DNA of 48,029 bases. It comes from Caballeronia sp. BR00000012568055 (GTDB taxonomy: Bacteria > Pseudomonadota > Gammaproteobacteria > Burkholderiales > Burkholderiaceae). The DNA is taken from the NCBI RefSeq assembly GCF_029439455.1, contig NZ_JAQFVG010000306.1, forward strand, positions 1-48,029. The letters are read 5' to 3'. This document shows positions 1-7,747 of this stretch, piece after piece (the stretch's first letter is position 1; each line of letters starts with the position of its first letter). A program made the translations under genes and the position numbers. Under the pieces are notes generated by a model. That model was not told the origin of the DNA. It ran no database searches and saw nothing but the letters and a program-made list of their open reading frames with translations.

Positions 1-334
1 TCTCTGTGTTTCCCTTATAGACCCCTACGGCGATGGCGCGTGAGCGCCGGACGTGCCGCGCTTATGAGCGCGTACCGCTTTGCTAAGGGAAAAGGGATGC
101 TTGAATGGCGCGTACCGAGCGCTTGACAGGCCGGGCAGGCCTCAGTGGCGGCGGGCTATTGTCACCTAGGGAGCCCATTAATCCACTTGCCGTATCAAGA
201 GGCAGTGTCCGGTTGAAAAAGCTGCTTTCTTTGGTGACTTTCTTTGCAGCAGCAAAGAAAGTTACCCCTCCGCCGGGGAGGCGGCTACTGCATAAGCCAA
301 ACAACAAACAGCAGCGGCACCCAAACAAAAAGAC
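1..334. other. Non-coding region downstream of ppk
   Basis: I see no convincing gene here. Short open frames on both strands run through the hairpin at 234-265 and have no recognisable family or good ribosome binding site. The stretch holds several short perfect inverted repeats: GGCGC/GCGCC around 35-48, CGCGCT-TATG-AGCGCG at 57-72, and CCTCC/GGAGG around 267-282. The concentration of hairpins next to a gene end fits intergenic repeat or terminator material. Confidence 0.6.
234..265. repeat. Long hairpin, candidate dispersed intergenic repeat
   Basis: GTGACTTTCTTTGC (234-247) pairs with GCAAAGAAAGTTAC (252-265) around a four-base loop, with a single G-U wobble. A second GC-rich hairpin follows at once. 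Having no long T-run in either direction, it is not a textbook terminator. I infer, without being able to search, that it belongs to a family of repeats scattered between genes in Burkholderia relatives, because spurious proteins reading through similar sequence look familiar. Confidence 0.5.
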
Positions 335-2398
335 CTAAGAACAAAACTTAGCCAAAAGCCCAAGCTGCGCATTGCGCACAGACTTCCCCGAACGCCGCTT
401 CCGATAATGCCCATCACTCTGCATGACCCACGCCGACTGATTATCCCCAAGACAAACAGACAAGCCCTCAGCAATCACACGCCGTTTAAGCCGCCGATCG
501 CGAATAGGAAACGCCACCTCCACACGCCGGAAGAAATTCCGATCCATCCAATCCGCACTAGAGAGGAAAACATCCTCCCTGCCGTTGGCATAAAAATAAA
601 AGATCCGATGATGCTCAAGAAATCGCCCGACGATGGACCGCACAGTAATGTTCTCGGACAAATCCTCCACACCAGGCTTAAGCGAACACACCCCGCGCAC
701 GATCAAATCGATCTTCACGCCCGCATGCGATGCCTCATAAAGCGCAGCAATCACAGTCGGCTCAAGCAACGCGTTCATCTTGGCAACGATGCGCGCCCGC
801 TTGCCCTGACGCGCATGCTCAGCCTCAGCCCGAATCGCATCGATCAGCTTGGCGTGCAGCGTGAAAGGCGATTGCCACAGTTGATGCAGCGGAATCTCAC
901 CGCCAATCCCGGTCAACTGCTGAAACACATGATGCACGTCCTCACAGGTTTCCTGATCGGAAGTCATCAACCCGAAGTCGGTATAAAGACGCGCGGTACG
1001 CGGATGATAATTACCCGTGCCCAAATGCGCATAACGCTTGAGCACCATCTTGCCGCCCTGCGATACACGCCGCACGATCAGCATCATCTTCGCGTGGCAC
1101 TTGTGGCCGACCACGCCATACACCACATGCGCGCCAACTGCCTCGAGCTGTGAAGCCCAGTTGATATTCGTCTCTTCATCAAACCGCGCCAGCAACTCGA
1201 CAACAACGGTCACTTCCTTGCCGTTGCGCGCAGCTTGCATCAACGCATCCATCAACGGCGAATCGGTGCCGGTGCGATAGATCGTCTGCTTGATCGCCAC
1301 TACTTGCGGATCTTTCGCCGCCTGAAGCAACAACTCCAGCACAGGCTGAAAACTCTCGTACGGATGATGCAGCAGGATATCGCCCTGATCGATCGCATCG
1401 AAGAGATTGGTCGTGTTGGCGATGGCCTTCGGGATCGACGGAATATGCGGGACGAACTTGAGATCGGGGCGATCGACCATCTCGGGCAACTGCATCAATC
1501 GCACGAGATTCACCGCGCCTTTCACGCGATAGCAATCGCGCTCGCTCAACTGGCTCTCATCAAGCAGGCGGCGAACCATATGCGGCGGCGTCTCTGCCGA
1601 TACTTCCAGCCGCACCGCATTACCCAAATGCCGCGCGGGCAGTTCACCCTGAAGCGCGACGCGCAGATTGGTGATTTCGTCTTCATCGACGAACAGTTCG
1701 CTGTTACGCGTGATGCGAAACTGGTTGCAGTTCACCACCGTGAGATGCGGGAACAGTTCATTGACGAAGTGCTGCATGAACGAACTCAGCAGCACGAAGC
1801 CATGCGGATAACCCGACAGCGCTTCCGGCATACGCACCAGACGCGGCAGCGCGCGCGGCGCCTGCACGATACCCATCACCGCCTGACGGCCGAACGCATC
1901 CGTGCCTTCCAGCTCGACGACGAAGTTCAGGCTCTTGTTCAGCACGCGCGGGAACGGATGCGCCGGATCGAGGCCGATCGGCGTCAGCACCGGCAGCAGT
2001 TCGTTATGGAAGTAATCGCGGGCCCAGGCGGTCTGCTGTTCGCTCCAGCTTTCCGCGCCGTGAAAATAGATGCCTTCCATTTCCAGCGCAGGCAGGACGA
2101 TGTCGTGCAGCATCGCGTATTGCTGATGCACGAGGCGTTGCGCGCGTTCGGAAACGAGGTCGTAGACGTGTTGTAGCGACATGCCATCCGGCGATAGCGA
2201 GCCGGGATTGTCGCGCATCTGCTCTTGCAGTCCGGCCATGCGGACTTCGAAGAATTCGTCGAGATTGGAGCTGGTGATACAGATGAAGCGAAGGCGTTCC
2301 AACAGGGGCACCGATGTATCGGCGGCTTGAGCGAGAACTCGCTCGTTGAAACCAAGAATGCCCAGTTCGCGATTGAAAAGCGGGTAGCGTATGGACAT
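335..2398 (-). CDS. ppk: Polyphosphate kinase 1 (Ppk1)
   Basis: Reversibly polymerises the terminal phosphate of ATP into inorganic polyphosphate, in the cytoplasm. The 687-residue product has the normal PPK1 length and starts MSIRYPLFNRELG; an upstream in-frame start would add 19 residues lacking family character. The N-terminal region carries the TSSNLDEFFEVRMAG signature. The autophosphorylated histidine sits in GHKCHAKM (His435), and a second conserved motif, HLGTGNYHPR, covers about residues 458-467. The gene is divergent from ppx across a 283-base gap holding a Pho-box-like site. Identification is secure from motifs and length. Confidence 0.97.
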   Translation of the reverse strand: MSIRYPLFNRELGILGFNERVLAQAADTSVPLLERLRFICITSSNLDEFFEVRMAGLQEQMRDNPGSLSPDGMSLQHVYDLVSERAQRLVHQQYAMLHDIVLPALEMEGIYFHGAESWSEQQTAWARDYFHNELLPVLTPIGLDPAHPFPRVLNKSLNFVVELEGTDAFGRQAVMGIVQAPRALPRLVRMPEALSGYPHGFVLLSSFMQHFVNELFPHLTVVNCNQFRITRNSELFVDEDEITNLRVALQGELPARHLGNAVRLEVSAETPPHMVRRLLDESQLSERDCYRVKGAVNLVRLMQLPEMVDRPDLKFVPHIPSIPKAIANTTNLFDAIDQGDILLHHPYESFQPVLELLLQAAKDPQVVAIKQTIYRTGTDSPLMDALMQAARNGKEVTVVVELLARFDEETNINWASQLEAVGAHVVYGVVGHKCHAKMMLIVRRVSQGGKMVLKRYAHLGTGNYHPRTARLYTDFGLMTSDQETCEDVHHVFQQLTGIGGEIPLHQLWQSPFTLHAKLIDAIRAEAEHARQGKRARIVAKMNALLEPTVIAALYEASHAGVKIDLIVRGVCSLKPGVEDLSENITVRSIVGRFLEHHRIFYFYANGREDVFLSSADWMDRNFFRRVEVAFPIRDRRLKRRVIAEGLSVCLGDNQSAWVMQSDGHYRKRRSGKSVRNAQLGLLAKFCS

Positions 2399-2461
2399 CG
2401 GCTGGAAGATATAGGTCTCGGACGAAAACGCAGGGTTGGGGTCTGATGATCTCACAGTATG

Positions 2462-2479
2462 ATGTAATTTTTATGACAT
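2462..2479 (-). promoter_or_regulatory. Candidate Pho box upstream of ppk
   Basis: Read on the minus strand, in the direction of ppk, this is ATGTCAT-AAAA-ATTACAT. It has the layout of the PhoB consensus CTGTCAT-AAAA-CTGTCAT: two 7-base units 11 bases apart. The first half matches 6 of 7 and the second 4 of 7. Another TGTCA lies 12 bases further upstream. It is 64-81 bases before the ppk start codon. Phosphate-limitation control of ppk is known in other bacteria; control here is inference. Confidence 0.45.
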
Positions 2480-2681
2480 GGAATGTGACACAAATTCTAC
2501 TCACATTCCGGATAGCGTCGCTAGCGCAAGCGGGCGCAACCCGACAGAAATCGGCGCGTTCCATGCTTTTACACCGTTGCCGAAAGGCGATCTTCGCATC
2601 GGCATAGAATAGAATTCGTGCGCCGCAACAGCAGCCACGCTGTGACGGTGCTTCCCCCACATCACGATTTCTGGATATCCG

Positions 2682-4193
2682 ATGGTCCAACATCCTCATC
2701 TTCTTGCCGCAGTTGACCTCGGATCGAATAGCTTCCGGCTGATCGTCGGCCGCGTCGAGGAGACGCCGGCGGGCAGCCAGATCTATCAGGTCGATGCGCT
2801 GCGTGAGCCCGTCCGGCTGGGCGGCGGCCTTTCCAAAGACAAAATGCTCGATCGCGCGTCGCAGGTGCGCGGCTGGGAAGCGCTCAAGCGCTTCGGCGAG
2901 CGTCTGCGCGACTTCCACCCCGATCAGGTACGCGCGGTCGCAACCAACACGCTGCGCGTCGCTAAAAATGCGAACGACTTTCTGGTCGAAGCGGAAGCGG
3001 CGCTCGGGTTTCCCATCGAAGTGATCGCGGGCCGCGAAGAAGCGCGTCTGATCTATGCGGGCGCGGCGCATTCGGTGCCGGCGAGCGCGGGCAAGCGGCT
3101 GGTGGTGGATATCGGTGGCGGTTCGACGGAGTTCATCATCGGCTCGCATTACACGCCGATTCATATGGAGAGTCTGTATATCGGCTGCGTGAGTCATAGC
3201 CGCACATTCTTTCCCGCTGGCAATGTCGATGAATACACCATGCGCCAGGCCGAGCTCGCGGCCAAGCGCGAAATTCAGATCATCTCGCGCGAATACAAGC
3301 AGACCGGCTGGGATCAGGCGATCGGATCATCCGGCACGGCGCGCGCGCTCGCGGAACTGATCGAAGCGAACGGTTTCAACGACGAAGGCATCACGCACGG
3401 CATTTCGCGCGGCGGTCTCGAACGTCTGAAGCGCGCGCTCATCAAGGCGGAGAACGTGAATCGCCTGAAGCTGATCGCGCTGAAGCCGGATCGCATTCCG
3501 GTGCTGGCGGGCGGCTTGTCGATCATGCTCGGCGTGTTCGAGGAACTGGGCGTCGAATACGCCGATACCACCGACGCCGCACTGCGCCTCGGCGTGCTGT
3601 ACGACCTGCTCGGACGTTCGCAGCATCAGGACATGCGCACGGTCACGGTCGAAGGTTTCAAGCGGCGTTATGGCGTGGATGGACCGCAGGCGGATCGCAT
3701 TGGCGAATTGGCGATCAGTTTCTACGATCAACTCGGCGAATCCGACGAAGACCTGCGCGAAGAGAATCGCATGTTCCTGTCGTGGGCGGCGTCGCTGCAT
3801 GAGATCGGCTTGTCGATTGCGCATAGCGCGTATCACAAGCACTCGGCGTATATCGCCAGCAACGCGGATATGCCGGGTTTCTCGCGCACCGATCAGGCGC
3901 GGCTGGCCACGCTCGTGCTTGGTCACGCGGGCAAGTTGGGCAAGCTCGCGCAGATGCGGGATATCGACTGGACCTTGCTGTTCTGCTTGCGCCTCGCGTC
4001 GCTGTTGTCGCGCCGTCGTGTCGATGTCGGATTGCCGGGCATCGAGGTGAGAGAGACGGCGGGCAGTTTCGAAGTGCGTCTGCCGAACGATTGGGTCGCG
4101 AGCAATCCGCTCACGGACTACAGCCTCGTGCAGGAAGCGATGGAGTGGGAAAAGATTGGGCGTCCTTATCGAGTGGTGTATACGGGCGATTGA
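2682..4193 (+). CDS. ppx: Exopolyphosphatase (Ppx/GppA family)
   Basis: Hydrolyses terminal phosphates from polyphosphate, opposing Ppk. The 503-residue protein has the ASKHA fold signatures: phosphate-1 loop VDLGSNSFRL at 11-20 and phosphate-2 loop DIGGGSTE at 143-150, where Asp143 and Glu150 correspond to catalytic acidic residues in the Escherichia coli enzyme. A C-terminal HD-like helical part (around LHEIGLSIAHSAYHKH) fits a long-form Ppx rather than a short two-domain protein. GppA activity on pppGpp cannot be excluded from sequence. It is divergent from ppk and closed by a strong terminator. Confidence 0.95.
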   Translation: MVQHPHLLAAVDLGSNSFRLIVGRVEETPAGSQIYQVDALREPVRLGGGLSKDKMLDRASQVRGWEALKRFGERLRDFHPDQVRAVATNTLRVAKNANDFLVEAEAALGFPIEVIAGREEARLIYAGAAHSVPASAGKRLVVDIGGGSTEFIIGSHYTPIHMESLYIGCVSHSRTFFPAGNVDEYTMRQAELAAKREIQIISREYKQTGWDQAIGSSGTARALAELIEANGFNDEGITHGISRGGLERLKRALIKAENVNRLKLIALKPDRIPVLAGGLSIMLGVFEELGVEYADTTDAALRLGVLYDLLGRSQHQDMRTVTVEGFKRRYGVDGPQADRIGELAISFYDQLGESDEDLREENRMFLSWAASLHEIGLSIAHSAYHKHSAYIASNADMPGFSRTDQARLATLVLGHAGKLGKLAQMRDIDWTLLFCLRLASLLSRRRVDVGLPGIEVRETAGSFEVRLPNDWVASNPLTDYSLVQEAMEWEKIGRPYRVVYTGD

Positions 4194-4211
4194 TCGATCA
4201 CTCACGCATGT

Positions 4212-4240
4212 AAAAAAGCCCCGTTTTTACGGGGCTTTTT
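4212..4240. terminator. Bidirectional terminator between ppx and olsB
   Basis: AAAAAGCCCCG and CGGGGCTTTTT form an 11-bp perfect stem over a six-base loop, with A and T tracts on the two sides. It can end transcripts from the converging ppx and olsB-like genes. Confidence 0.9.
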
Positions 4241-4252
4241 GCTTACTGACAC

Positions 4253-5077
4253 TTAGCGAGTCTTGATATCGCCGATAAAGTGACGCGCGTATCGCGCATT
4301 GATATCTGACAGCCGGAACAGCGTCAGAAAGTCCGCCGTGTTGAAGTCAGGGTCCCACGCGGGCGCACCGCAAATCTTCGCACCGAGACGCAGATAGCCT
4401 TTGACCAGCGGCGGCGGGCTGACTTCCGCGCCCGTGCGCAACTCTTCGACCGGCAGCGGCGTATGCGGAAACGCGCGATATTCCGGCGCGCTCAAGGCAT
4501 CGGCGGGAAGCGAGGTGTAGAGGTTCGCGGCGTAATGACCACCATCGACCATGCCGACGCTTGCGCAGCCGAGCATCGTCTCGTAGCCGTTGTGCATCAT
4601 GTATTGCGCGAGACCGCCCCACAGCGACATGATCACCGCGCCGTTGCGATAGTCGGGATGCACGCACGAACGGCCCACTTCGACCAGCTTCGGGCGCAGA
4701 TGCGTGAGACGCGATACATCGAATTCGCTCTCCGCATACAGCCGGCCGATACGCGCGGCCTGATGCGGCGGCAACACGCGATACGTACCGACCACGGTCA
4801 ACGTGTCGAGATCGCGCACGAGCAGGTGATCGCAATAGGCGTCGAAGGCATCGACATCGAGACCGGCAGGACCGGACAGACGCGCGCCCATTTCGTCGGA
4901 GAACACACGATAGCGCAGGCGTTGCGCCTCGCGCAGTGCATCGTCGGAGCGGGCCCACGATACTTGCAGGCGCTGCTGGCCCGTAACGGTTTCGGACGTG
5001 CGCGGAAGATGGCGGCGCGAATCGAGCGAGAGCGAAGACGCTCCGAGTTGCAGAAGGGGCGTCGGCATATCTTGCAT
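4253..5077 (-). CDS. olsB: GNAT-type acyltransferase, OlsB-like (ornithine lipid synthesis)
   Basis: Probably transfers a 3-hydroxyacyl chain from acyl carrier protein to the alpha-amino group of ornithine, making lyso-ornithine lipid for membrane lipid synthesis. The 274-residue product has the hemolysin/OlsB arrangement: LRYRVFSDEMGA near 60, the GNAT core VEVGRSCVHPDYRNGAVI near 170, and a C-terminal part with PPLVKGYLRLGA and CGAPAWDPDFNTADF typical of OlsB-like proteins. The start at 5077 has GAGGA about six bases upstream, so I prefer it to the longer frame. No olsA is adjacent, so the lipid assignment rests on family resemblance. Confidence 0.75.
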   Translation of the reverse strand: MQDMPTPLLQLGASSLSLDSRRHLPRTSETVTGQQRLQVSWARSDDALREAQRLRYRVFSDEMGARLSGPAGLDVDAFDAYCDHLLVRDLDTLTVVGTYRVLPPHQAARIGRLYAESEFDVSRLTHLRPKLVEVGRSCVHPDYRNGAVIMSLWGGLAQYMMHNGYETMLGCASVGMVDGGHYAANLYTSLPADALSAPEYRAFPHTPLPVEELRTGAEVSPPPLVKGYLRLGAKICGAPAWDPDFNTADFLTLFRLSDINARYARHFIGDIKTR

Positions 5078-5223
5078 TGGCGTTCCTCGGCTGGCGTGGC
5101 TTGGGCTTTGTCCTCGCCAATGTAGTAACGCACAATGACGCTCGCATGGCATGGCAATGACGTTTCGATGAAACGACATTCGCATGAACGTGCGCTTACG
5201 CTCGCTTCCAGTATTTAAAGGAT

Positions 5224-5682
5224 TTACAGGAGATCGGGGTTCATGATCGCGCGCAGCACGGTTTGACCATCGCCGTTGCGCGAGCGCGACTGAAACCACC
5301 ACACGCCCGATTTCTTGATCGACCACTCCGCCTGATGGCCGGTCATCAGCAGTGCTGCGACATGGCCGAGCGTCGGCTGATGCCCAATTATCACCACCGT
5401 TTCCGCGATGCCATCGGGCCAGCCGGCGACATCGAGCACGGCTTGCGCGCTCGCGCCCGGTGCGAGCTGATCGACTACGCGATATTGATCGCCGAATGCT
5501 TCGACCGTTTGAATCGTGCGCGTCGCGGGACTGGCGAGCAAAAGCGCGTCATCGTCGATACGCGTCTTCAGCCATTTGGCGATGCCTTGCGCCTGCTTGC
5601 GTCCGCGCGCGGTGAGCTGCCGGGCGAGATCGCTCGATGCGTGATCTTCGGCTTCGGCGTGTCGCCAGAGAATGAGGTTCAT
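5224..5682 (-). CDS. sixA: Phosphohistidine phosphatase SixA
   Basis: Small histidine phosphatase that removes phosphate from phosphohistidine proteins; in Escherichia coli SixA acts on a phosphotransferase protein. The 152-residue product starts MNLILWRHAEAEDH. The RHA motif places the catalytic histidine at residue 8, and a second histidine lies in the VIIGHQPTLGH segment near 115. GGAGA about eight bases upstream of 5682 supports this start; the longer open frame runs back through tRNA-Pro and cannot be real. It stands alone between olsB and the tRNA, transcribed leftward. Confidence 0.88.
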   Translation of the reverse strand: MNLILWRHAEAEDHASSDLARQLTARGRKQAQGIAKWLKTRIDDDALLLASPATRTIQTVEAFGDQYRVVDQLAPGASAQAVLDVAGWPDGIAETVVIIGHQPTLGHVAALLMTGHQAEWSIKKSGVWWFQSRSRNGDGQTVLRAIMNPDLL

Positions 5683-5790
5683 CGACTGTCTCCGTTTGAT
5701 CGATTTGATCGTTTGATTGGCGATGAGGTAAGGGCAACTATTGTGCCCCTGCCATCGGCGAATATTTTTGCGTGAATCGAAATAACCCGT

Positions 5791-5819
5791 TTGCGGGACG
5801 AGGAGAGGCACGCTATAAT
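5791..5819 (+). promoter_or_regulatory. Promoter of tRNA-Pro
   Basis: TTGCGG (5791-5796) and a perfect TATAAT (5814-5819) are separated by 17 bases, and the mature tRNA begins 11 bases after the -10 box. This is the spacing expected for a sigma-70 tRNA promoter. Confidence 0.75.
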
Positions 5820-5830
5820 TTGCGGCTTGT

Positions 5831-5907
5831 CGGAGCGTAGCGCAGCCTGGTAGCGCATCTGATTTGGGATCAGAGGGTCGAAGGTTCGAATCCTTTCGCT
5901 CCGACCA
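5831..5907 (+). tRNA. tRNA-Pro (anticodon TGG)
   Basis: A 77-base cloverleaf with encoded CCA. The acceptor stem pairs CGGAGCG with CGCTCCG, the D-arm is GCGCAGCCTGGTAGCGC, the anticodon loop TTTGGGA contains TGG, and the T-arm has GGTTCGAATCC. A terminator hairpin follows ten bases later. Confidence 0.97.
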
Positions 5908-5916
5908 CAAAATATG

Positions 5917-5950
5917 AAGGGGTTACAAGTCACGCTTGTAACCCCTTTGT
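5917..5950 (+). terminator. Terminator of tRNA-Pro
   Basis: A perfect 13-bp stem, AAGGGGTTACAAG with CTTGTAACCCCTT, over a five-base loop, followed by a T-rich stretch (TGTCTTTT). It ends the tRNA transcript before the small lipoprotein gene. Confidence 0.9.
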
Positions 5951-5982
5951 CTTTTCTGCGCGTCTTTTAGCCAAGGGGTCTC

Positions 5983-6138
5983 ATGCTGCGTTTTGTTCTG
6001 TTCGTCGCCATCTCGCTGACGCTCGCCGCCTGCGCCGATTCATCGAATCAACCGAAGAAGCATCCGCCGCAAGATCCGCCTGATTATCACGGCGTGCCTA
6101 CGGACATGACGCCGCCTTCAATGGCAACGCCCCAGTAA
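5983..6138 (+). CDS. Small lipoprotein, 51 residues, unknown function
   Basis: A short gene with AAGGGG about six bases before its ATG. The product begins MLRFVLFVAISLTLAACADS: a charged N-terminus, a hydrophobic core and a lipobox LAAC with the modified cysteine at residue 17. The mature part is only about 35 residues, rich in Pro, Gln and Lys, ending in PPSMATPQ. It has the form of the short lipoproteins common in Burkholderiaceae. I do not recognise a family beyond that and suggest only envelope localisation. A weak GC hairpin follows at 6156-6179. Confidence 0.7.
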   Translation: MLRFVLFVAISLTLAACADSSNQPKKHPPQDPPDYHGVPTDMTPPSMATPQ

Positions 6139-6453
6139 CAAGCACAAAAAGCGAAGCCCCGATGCGCGCACACCGGGGCCTCTGACCCGCGCGGACTGTT
6201 CGCGCAGAGAGAAGCGCGGGCTGAGGACAATCTACCAAGCGAATACACGCGTGATTGTGTGCGTTGGTATCCGACCGTAACCGCCTGCAAGCAAGCGTGG
6301 CACGTTCAAAACGCGCGCTCGCCAAATCAACCGTTTGCGCGGTAAAAGTAACGTCCGGTCATGAATACCCGATGAAATTCTCTACTGCCCATTCGAGCGA
6401 AATTATTGCCGCGCGAGTATCATCCGACGACTTTGTTGCAATTCGTTACCGTC
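6139..6453. other. Intergenic stretch without a recognisable gene
   Basis: Apart from a hairpin just after the lipoprotein gene (GCCCCG at 6156-6161 with CGGGGC at 6174-6179) I see nothing supported. Several open frames cross the region but none has family character or a ribosome binding site. Confidence 0.5.
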
Positions 6454-6660
6454 ATGGATTTGCTCTGGGTGTTTCTGGTGATTGCACCGCTCGCGCTGGC
6501 ACTGCTGATTGCGTTCGCCGCGCATATCGATCCGTTGTCCGGACGCTGGCGAACGCCTGGCCTCAAGCGTGAAACCACGCGCCGCGACAAGCGCTCATTG
6601 CTTGCAGCGAATGACCATCGATCGATTCTTGATGTTGGCGCCGAAAATCCCGCCCACTGA
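6454..6660 (+). CDS. Possible small membrane protein, 68 residues
   Basis: The frame from this ATG encodes a hydrophobic segment (LLWVFLVIAPLALALLIAF, residues 3-21) followed by a basic, polar tail, the pattern of a single-pass inner-membrane peptide. Against it, no clear ribosome binding site precedes the ATG, and the last 66 bases overlap the 3' end of the well supported lipoprotein gene on the other strand. I list it as a possibility only; no function is suggested. Confidence 0.3.
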   Translation: MDLLWVFLVIAPLALALLIAFAAHIDPLSGRWRTPGLKRETTRRDKRSLLAANDHRSILDVGAENPAH

Positions 6661-6912
6661 ACCGCCCGCGGTTGCGCCGTTGTCCGCATCCTTCGATACG
6701 ACTTCGTAGCCGTACGACCCACATTCTTCTCCCGCCTGTTTGTAGCACGCCGCCCAGCTCGTGCTGGCATCGCCACCGCTGCAATTGATGGCGAATCCCG
6801 TATCGCCCGAGGGCAGATACGTCATGGTCGGGCCGCTCGCGCAACCTACCAGCGCGCCTGTCAAAGTCAAAGCCAGCGCCGTGAGCAGCGTGGCTGTCGT
6901 GTTCCTCTTCAT
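6595..6912 (-). CDS. Small lipoprotein with conserved cysteines, unknown function
   Basis: A 105-residue protein with a clear lipoprotein signal: MKRNTTATLLTALALTLTGA then lipobox LVGC, cysteine 24. The mature part has a compact cysteine-rich core (INCSGG, WAACYKQAGEECGSYGYEVV) and a closing VIRCKQ, suggesting disulphides in a small envelope protein. AAGGA seven bases upstream supports the start. The middle section is glycine-rich (GATAGGSVGGIFG). I recognise the general style of Burkholderia small lipoproteins but no defined function. It is separated from the downstream LysM/LytM gene by a short gap and is on the same strand. Confidence 0.8.
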   Translation of the reverse strand: MKRNTTATLLTALALTLTGALVGCASGPTMTYLPSGDTGFAINCSGGDASTSWAACYKQAGEECGSYGYEVVSKDADNGATAGGSVGGIFGANIKNRSMVIRCKQ

Positions 6913-6944
6913 CTGAATTTCCTTGTTGATGACCGCGCGGGTTT

Positions 6945-7634
6945 TCAGCGCGGCGGCAGATAGCGCGCCGGATCGGTTGAGCGGCCCAGATAGCGCACTT
7001 CGAAGTGCAGCATGGTCTGATTGGTGTCGGTATCGCCCATTTCGGCGATCTGCTGGCCTTGCTGCACGGTCTGGCCTTCCTTCACCAGCAGCGCGCGATT
7101 GTGCGCGTAGGCGGTCAGATAATCGTCGTTATGCTTGACGATCAACATGTTGCCGTAGCCGCGCAAACCGTTGCCCGCATACACGACGCTGCCCGTCGCC
7201 GCCGCGAGCACCGGCGTGCCCGCCGAATTGGCGATATCGATGCCCTTGGAGTTCTTGCCGTCGAAGCTGTGGACCACCTGACCCTGCGCCGGCCAGATCA
7301 GCGAGACGCCCGGTCCCGCCTTGTTCTGCGCGAGCGAATCGGCGGCGGCATCGCTTTTTGCGCTGTTCGCCGATGAACCCGCGCCCGTCGATGCCGTCGC
7401 GCTTCCCGCAGGCGGCGCCACGCGCAGCACTTGCCCGACCTCGATCGCATCCGGATTCGACAGCGAATTCCAGCGCTTGAGATTGGCCACCGTCGTGCGA
7501 TTCTCCCGCGCGATCTTGCTGACTGTATCGCCGCGTTCTACGCGATAAAACCCCGGCCCGACCGGCGCCGAGCCGCACGCGACCAGCGCCGTGGCGAGCG
7601 TGGCGCAAACGAACCGTCGAATTCCTGTGTGCAA
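6945..7634 (-). CDS. LysM/LytM lipoprotein, NlpD-like with degenerate metal site
   Basis: Envelope lipoprotein that probably binds peptidoglycan and activates a cell-wall amidase rather than cutting the wall itself. From the TTG at 7634 the product has 229 residues: signal with lipobox LVAC (Cys20), a LysM domain (FYRVERGDTVSKIARENRTT, about 30-72), a Ser/Ala-rich linker, and a LytM/M23 domain to the C-terminal YLPPR. The M23 zinc ligands are incomplete: where active enzymes have HxxxD this has SKGID, and the HxH motif is MLH. A TTG start is preferred because a purine-rich GGGGGCAGG lies about eight bases upstream; an ATG at 7751 would put 39 residues before the signal peptide. Confidence 0.8.
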   Translation of the reverse strand: MHTGIRRFVCATLATALVACGSAPVGPGFYRVERGDTVSKIARENRTTVANLKRWNSLSNPDAIEVGQVLRVAPPAGSATASTGAGSSANSAKSDAAADSLAQNKAGPGVSLIWPAQGQVVHSFDGKNSKGIDIANSAGTPVLAAATGSVVYAGNGLRGYGNMLIVKHNDDYLTAYAHNRALLVKEGQTVQQGQQIAEMGDTDTNQTMLHFEVRYLGRSTDPARYLPPR

Positions 7635-7747
7635 AACCAAAACCTGCCCCCGCAGAACGCCGCGGCCCGTGGGAGTCGGGCGCGCGGATCGAAAAGGCAG
7701 GATTTTACCGTTTTGATATTGTCGGAACAGAAAGCAGCCGTCGGCGC

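Noticed and set aside
83..338. Overlapping open frames on both strands in the first 340 bases
   Set aside because: They read through the 14-bp hairpin, match no family and overlap each other; they are most likely artefacts of the intergenic repeat.
5683..5910. N-terminal extension of the sixA frame
   Set aside because: It would translate the antisense strand of tRNA-Pro, and a good ribosome site precedes the internal ATG at 5682.
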